DNA of 16,558 bases, taken from Prevotella sp. (lineage in GTDB: Bacteria; Bacteroidota; Bacteroidia; Bacteroidales; Bacteroidaceae). A program made the position numbers and the translations under genes. Positions 13,729 through 16,558 of this stretch are shown piece after piece. The notes beneath the pieces were generated by a model that worked only from the letters and a program-made list of their open reading frames with translations, ran no database searches and had not been told where the DNA came from. The stretch lies in NCBI GenBank assembly GCA_017442765.1, contig JAFRZC010000089.1, positions 1-16,558 of the forward strand, given 5' to 3'. The stretch's first letter is position 1. Every line of letters starts with the position of its first letter.

Positions 13729-13772
13729 AAGTAATCATAATTCTTAATTCTTAATTTTTAATTCATAATTAA
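13729..13772. repeat. Right inverted repeat of the four-helix-bundle cassette
   Basis: The plus strand begins AAGTAATCATAATTCTTAAT and ends TTCATAATTAA. It ends 1 nt before the stop of the DUF59 gene. It shares GTAATCATAATT with 9731-9742. Confidence 0.8.
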
Positions 13773-13773
13773 A

Positions 13774-14094
13774 TCAGTCGAATCCAAGCTCTATTCTTGC
13801 TTCTTCGCTCATCATGCTCTGGTCCCAGGCAGGCTCGAAGACCAGGTTGATGTTGGCTTCCTTTACGCCTTCGACGCTTTCCACCTTTGTCCGCACGTCC
13901 TCAAGAATGAAGTCGGCGGCCGGACACGACGGGGCGGTGAACGTCATGTCGATATCGACGAGTCCGTCGTCCTGCACGTCGATTTTGTAGATCATCCCGA
14001 GTTCCCAGATGCTCACGGGAATCTCAGGGTCATAGACTGTCTGCAGCACATCCACGATGCGCTCTTCTATTCGGGTCTTCTCCTCTTGTGTCAT
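13774..14094 (-). CDS. DUF59/MIP18-family iron-sulfur assembly protein
   Basis: The 106-residue protein matches the DUF59 (MIP18/PaaD/SufT-like) family, which helps Fe-S cluster maturation in the cytoplasm. The motif YDPEIPVSIWELGMIYKID (21-39) and the conserved Cys57 in TAPSCPAADF are present, as is the C-terminal WDQSMMSEEARIELGF. I use the ATG at 14094: the longer frame to 14145 runs through the promoter -7 box at 14117-14124. It is monocistronic or once led towards lpxH, from which it is now separated by the inverted-repeat cassette. No other suf genes are in the window. Confidence 0.88.
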   Translation of the reverse strand: MTQEEKTRIEERIVDVLQTVYDPEIPVSIWELGMIYKIDVQDDGLVDIDMTFTAPSCPAADFILEDVRTKVESVEGVKEANINLVFEPAWDQSMMSEEARIELGFD

Positions 14095-14116
14095 AACGGT
14101 TTTTATATTTGTGCTG

Positions 14117-14145
14117 CGAAGATACAAAGATTTTTTGACATACAA
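14117..14145 (-). promoter_or_regulatory. Promoter of the DUF59 gene
   Basis: Minus strand: TTG (14145-14143), 18 nt, then TATCTTCG (14124-14117), a near match to TAnnTTTG. The start codon at 14094 is about 22 nt downstream. Confidence 0.5.
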
Positions 14146-14180
14146 CGTAAAAACGCATGATTTTTAGATGGTTTTCGCAC

Positions 14181-15359
14181 TCAGCAGCCTACGATGTATT
14201 TGCTGCCCGGGAGGAGCGAGAGCAGCTTCGTGGTGACGGCGCTGCAGATGAATGTGAGCAGGGCGATGGCGGGGATAGCCAGGCCGACGGGCAGGCTCGG
14301 ATGGGCTGCGTCGCCGCCGATAATCCATGTGGCGATGGGGGCCAGGAAGAACATGTGCATCAGGTACATGCCGAAGGTGAGTTTGGCAAGAGAAGCCTCA
14401 CCCCCAGCCCCTCTCCAAAGGGAGAGGGGAGTATGATGTTCTCCAATCGGGAAGTAACCACTCCCCTCTCCCTTTGGAGAAGGGCTGGGGGTGAGGCTTG
14501 AGAACAGCACGAACAGCCCGAAGGAGGCCAGCAGCACGTTGGGCGTGCAGAATTCCCACGACCATTCGAGCATCGGGGTTTCGATGAGCTGTCCGGGCGT
14601 GCCTTTCCACCAGAAGCTCCATGCGGTGAAGACGGCTCCGACGAGGAAGCACGCGGCTCCGATGCGGATGCGCTTGGTGCGCGACCAGCTGACATGCCGG
14701 TGGATGTAGTGGGCCAGCACCAGATAGCCCAGATAGCCCGACACATACCAGAAGGCGTGATACTCGTTCCAGAAACACTCGCCCCACAGCTCTTTCGACA
14801 CGAAGCGGTGAAGCCAGGGGATGAGCGTGGTGAAGGCGAAGATATAGATAAAGATGCGCTCCTCGCGGGGTGTGGCCTTCTCCAACCAGGGTGAGACGAC
14901 GGGCATGATGAGGTAGAGGCTGATGAGCGGAAACATGAACCACAAATGTCCCGCCATCGACGGGAAGTTGAACGGCAGCAGCCGCAGGTCGGCCATCGAC
15001 TGCTCCCACGTCATGCCGCCCCAAGCCAGCGGCAGGAATGTGTAGAGCAAGAGAAAGAAGACGAAGGGCGGCAGGATGCGCTTGAAGCGGCGGCGGTAGA
15101 ACTGTGTCATGGTCATGCCCTTCGGCATGGGCACCAGCAGGAAGGCCGAGACAATCATGAACAGCGGCACGGCCGTGCGGCTCACGCCGCCGTCCCAGAA
15201 CGCCACCCAAAAGCGGTTCTGCTCGTTGGCCAGCATCGACATGTTGCCTGCCAGCCCCGACGAGTCGGCACCGTAGAAATTCTCGCTTGCGTGCACCAGC
15301 ATCACCATCAGGCATGCCACCACGCGGATGTAGTCTACAAACACTATTCGCTGTTTCAT
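14181..15359 (-). CDS. OafA-type membrane acyltransferase (acyltransferase 3 family)
   Basis: The 392-residue protein has about ten transmembrane segments and the family signature near its start: the RVVACLMVMLVHASE helix (12-26, with His23) and RRFKRILPPF (about 89-98). These enzymes acylate extracytoplasmic sugars, for example on surface polysaccharide or LPS; the acceptor here is unknown. The conserved LTFGMYLMHMFF helix follows residues about 287-323, which are a hydrophilic insertion (e.g. LTPSPSPKGEGS and HTPLSLWRGAGGEA) encoded by a 107-bp inverted repeat. The insertion falls in a loop between helices and keeps the frame, so the protein may still be active. A promoter lies 27-57 nt upstream of the start. 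The traB stop lies next to it, so the gene has its own transcript. Confidence 0.88.
   Translation of the reverse strand: MKQRIVFVDYIRVVACLMVMLVHASENFYGADSSGLAGNMSMLANEQNRFWVAFWDGGVSRTAVPLFMIVSAFLLVPMPKGMTMTQFYRRRFKRILPPFVFFLLLYTFLPLAWGGMTWEQSMADLRLLPFNFPSMAGHLWFMFPLISLYLIMPVVSPWLEKATPREERIFIYIFAFTTLIPWLHRFVSKELWGECFWNEYHAFWYVSGYLGYLVLAHYIHRHVSWSRTKRIRIGAACFLVGAVFTAWSFWWKGTPGQLIETPMLEWSWEFCTPNVLLASFGLFVLFSSLTPSPSPKGEGSGYFPIGEHHTPLSLWRGAGGEASLAKLTFGMYLMHMFFLAPIATWIIGGDAAHPSLPVGLAIPAIALLTFICSAVTTKLLSLLPGSKYIVGC
14393..14499. repeat. 40-bp inverted repeat inserted in frame in the acyltransferase gene
   Basis: Arm 1 is 14393-14432 and begins AAGCCTCACCCCCAGCCC. Arm 2 is 14460-14499 and ends GGGCTGGGGGTGAGGCTT. 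They are complementary at 39 of 40 positions, separated by 27 nt. No stop codon arises in the gene's frame. Confidence 0.9.
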
Positions 15360-15385
15360 TTTCTTGTCTATTATCTTTCAGGATG

Positions 15386-15416
15386 CAAAGATACGAAATA
15401 AAACTCATAGTAGCAA
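15386..15416 (-). promoter_or_regulatory. Promoter of the OafA-type acyltransferase gene
   Basis: Minus strand: TTG (15416-15414), 20 nt, then TATCTTTG (15393-15386), a strong Bacteroidetes -33/-7 pair. The -33 element touches the traB stop codon. Transcription would begin near 15379. Confidence 0.7.
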
Positions 15417-15417
15417 G

Positions 15418-16341
15418 TCAGATGTGCTTTTCCGTCATTTGCTCAACTTCATATCCTGCCTGGCGAAGTAGTTGGACGATACCGTAAGCACCTATCAAAT
15501 GTCCGGCTCCAAAGACAAACATTGTCGGAGCTTCCTGCATGGCAGCCTCCATTTTGGGTAACCAGTTCTGGTTGCGGTTTCTAAAGATTTTAGGGTGTTG
15601 GTCTACTTCCGAAAGGAGGTAGCTGGCGAAGCCCTCATAGTCGCTTGCCGTCCAATAGTTGTATACAGACTCGTACCTTTCGCTTAACCGTAGTTTATGT
15701 TCCTCGTAGCCTTTTAGGAATCTCATGAGCGAGTCCGCCTGTGCTTCAACGGTTGGAAACAGTTTCTCCTGCTGTTCTCTCAAATCTTGCGTTATCAGGT
15801 CTTCTTCATCAAGTTCCCCTACTTTCCAGCCTTGTACTTGAGCCTTTAGCATGCAAGAATAGTCCATGCCTCCATTATTAAAACGAGGGTCGTGCTTCTT
15901 GATTTGACTTTCAAGCGATAGCGAGAGAAAACTCAGAAGTTCGGCAGGCTGTGTGTATTTGAAGGATTCAAAGGGCGAACCGATAAGGTCCATGCCACAC
16001 GCCTCCTTGAATTTCTCCTTTAGGATTTCAGCACTTTCCTCATCGATGAACTCGAAAATCGTCTTCCCGTCGGGAAGCATCTCTGCTGTTTGTGGCTGAA
16101 GTATTGTGACTATGCGGTTTCCAGTAAGAAGATACTCTACGTACATTTGCTGGCAATGTGCCAAAGCATCCTGATATACAGGTATGCTGTCGAGAAGGGA
16201 GCCGGAGAGATGATGAACGGAGCCGAGCATGTATGAAGGCTTCTCCAACCCGGCCCCACTTATACGGAAAAGAAGCTGTGCGTCAGTTCTGGCGACTGTA
16301 AGGATGAGAAAGATGGTGGTGAGGACGAATTGCTTGTTCAT
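15418..16341 (-). CDS. TraB/GumN family secreted protein
   Basis: The 307-residue protein has a signal peptide (cleavage probably after TDA or AQ, residues 20-22) and matches the TraB/GumN family, related to TIKI metalloproteases. Both GX2H motifs are present: GSVH (40-43) near the start and GAGH (278-281) in FVFGAGHLIGAYGIVQLLRQ near the end. Between them are the MDYSCMLKAQVQGWKVGELD block and a RNQNW motif. A peptidase role is possible from the superfamily and unproven for bacterial members. The ATG at 16341 is chosen over one at 16371, which lies in the -7 box. The gene is monocistronic. Confidence 0.86.
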   Translation of the reverse strand: MNKQFVLTTIFLILTVARTDAQLLFRISGAGLEKPSYMLGSVHHLSGSLLDSIPVYQDALAHCQQMYVEYLLTGNRIVTILQPQTAEMLPDGKTIFEFIDEESAEILKEKFKEACGMDLIGSPFESFKYTQPAELLSFLSLSLESQIKKHDPRFNNGGMDYSCMLKAQVQGWKVGELDEEDLITQDLREQQEKLFPTVEAQADSLMRFLKGYEEHKLRLSERYESVYNYWTASDYEGFASYLLSEVDQHPKIFRNRNQNWLPKMEAAMQEAPTMFVFGAGHLIGAYGIVQLLRQAGYEVEQMTEKHI

Positions 16342-16368
16342 TTTCTTCTTAGCTGTTGTTGATATGTG

Positions 16369-16376
16369 CAAAAGTA
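16369..16376 (-). promoter_or_regulatory. -7 box upstream of the TraB/GumN gene
   Basis: Minus strand: TACTTTTG, an exact match to TAnnTTTG, about 28 nt before the chosen start. No clear -33 element is visible. The dispersed repeat module begins about 58 nt further upstream. Confidence 0.5.
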
Positions 16377-16433
16377 CAATATTTCACTCAGTTCTGGAGT
16401 TTTCACGGAGTTAAATTGTGTTAATCGGAGCGG

Positions 16434-16558
16434 TGAAAGGTATATGTTTCGCAGTGCGAAGTGTTAAAAGGGGATTTTCGATTTAACGCTTGTTAAATTG
16501 CACTCGACGGGCGAAAAAACGGGTTTCGGCGACGGAAAAAATGGCTTCGGTTTGCGAA
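16434..16558. repeat. Dispersed repeat module, copy 2 (cut by window edge)
   Basis: TGAAAGGTATATGTTTCG (16434-16451) is followed by a stem-loop with a GTTAAA/TTTAAC core, like copy 1 at 5809-5867. After a diverged middle, CGGAAAAAATGGCTTCGG and GCGAA at the window end resemble 5910-5933, the sequence just before the first ATATAT unit of the palindrome array. Confidence 0.7.

Noticed and set aside
13353..13772. Diversity-generating retroelement with an Avd-like protein
   Set aside because: The four-helix-bundle protein resembles Avd in fold only; there is no reverse transcriptase, template repeat or variable repeat in the window.
13283..13772. Complete insertion sequence
   Set aside because: Inverted repeats are present, but the only enclosed gene is not a transposase and I could not identify a target duplication.
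14095..14145. Longer start for the DUF59 protein
   Set aside because: The extra codons run through the likely promoter and add a peptide unlike the family; the family begins near MTQEEK.
14181..15359. Pseudogene call for the OafA-type acyltransferase
   Set aside because: The insertion keeps the frame and falls in a loop; the downstream helix LTFGMYLMHMFF and the C-terminus are intact.

Overview
The window looks like chromosome of a Bacteroidales bacterium, most likely in the Prevotella group. The reasons are the gene families (DUF4292 lipoprotein, NigD-like lipoprotein, Bacteroidetes-type LpxH, PASTA/RluA-family/Ddl/acyltransferase neighbourhood, dut/TPR/DUF4292/EnvC neighbourhood), the promoters (TTTG or TTG about 18-20 nt upstream of TAnnTTTG) and the many short intergenic repeats. 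All 17 genes that I accept lie on the minus strand, so the text below runs right to left in transcription order.

Right end (16558 to about 15418): an intergenic repeat module cut by the window edge, then a TraB/GumN-family secreted protein. Next comes an OafA-type membrane acyltransferase (15359-14181) carrying an in-frame 107-bp inverted-repeat insertion. A DUF59 iron-sulfur assembly protein (14094-13774) follows. Then comes a small four-helix-bundle gene bracketed by AT-rich terminal inverted repeats, which looks like a cassette inserted upstream of lpxH. lpxH (lipid A synthesis) and a secreted SGNH hydrolase ending in a terminator close this part.

Centre (11640 to 6269): a tight six-gene operon: PASTA membrane protein, RluA-family pseudouridine synthase, ddl, PlsC-like acyltransferase, NigD-like lipoprotein and a short secreted orphan. 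Spacings are 1 nt, 59 nt (repeat-filled), 11 nt, and two 4-bp start/stop overlaps. The theme is envelope and peptidoglycan biogenesis plus an RNA-modification enzyme.

Middle-left (6268 to 5719): about 550 nt without a credible gene but full of structure. It holds five palindromes about 18 bp long, spaced almost exactly 22 bp apart, a palindrome-plus-stem-loop module that recurs at the right end of the window, and further hairpins. It lies upstream of a MntA/HepT (MNT-HEPN) toxin-antitoxin pair with a clear Bacteroidetes promoter.

Left end (4908 to 1): dut, a TPR protein, a DUF4292 LolA/LolB-like lipoprotein and an EnvC-type murein hydrolase activator with a degenerate LytM domain. The last is cut at the window edge, apparently only in its stop codon.

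The most unusual property of the window is the number of short repeats that have entered genes. At least four reading frames (OafA-type acyltransferase, NigD-like protein, PlsC-like acyltransferase, TPR protein) appear to carry repeats as extra in-frame peptide. Other repeats supply start codons (TPR, PlsC-like) or stop codons (lpxH, pseudouridine synthase).
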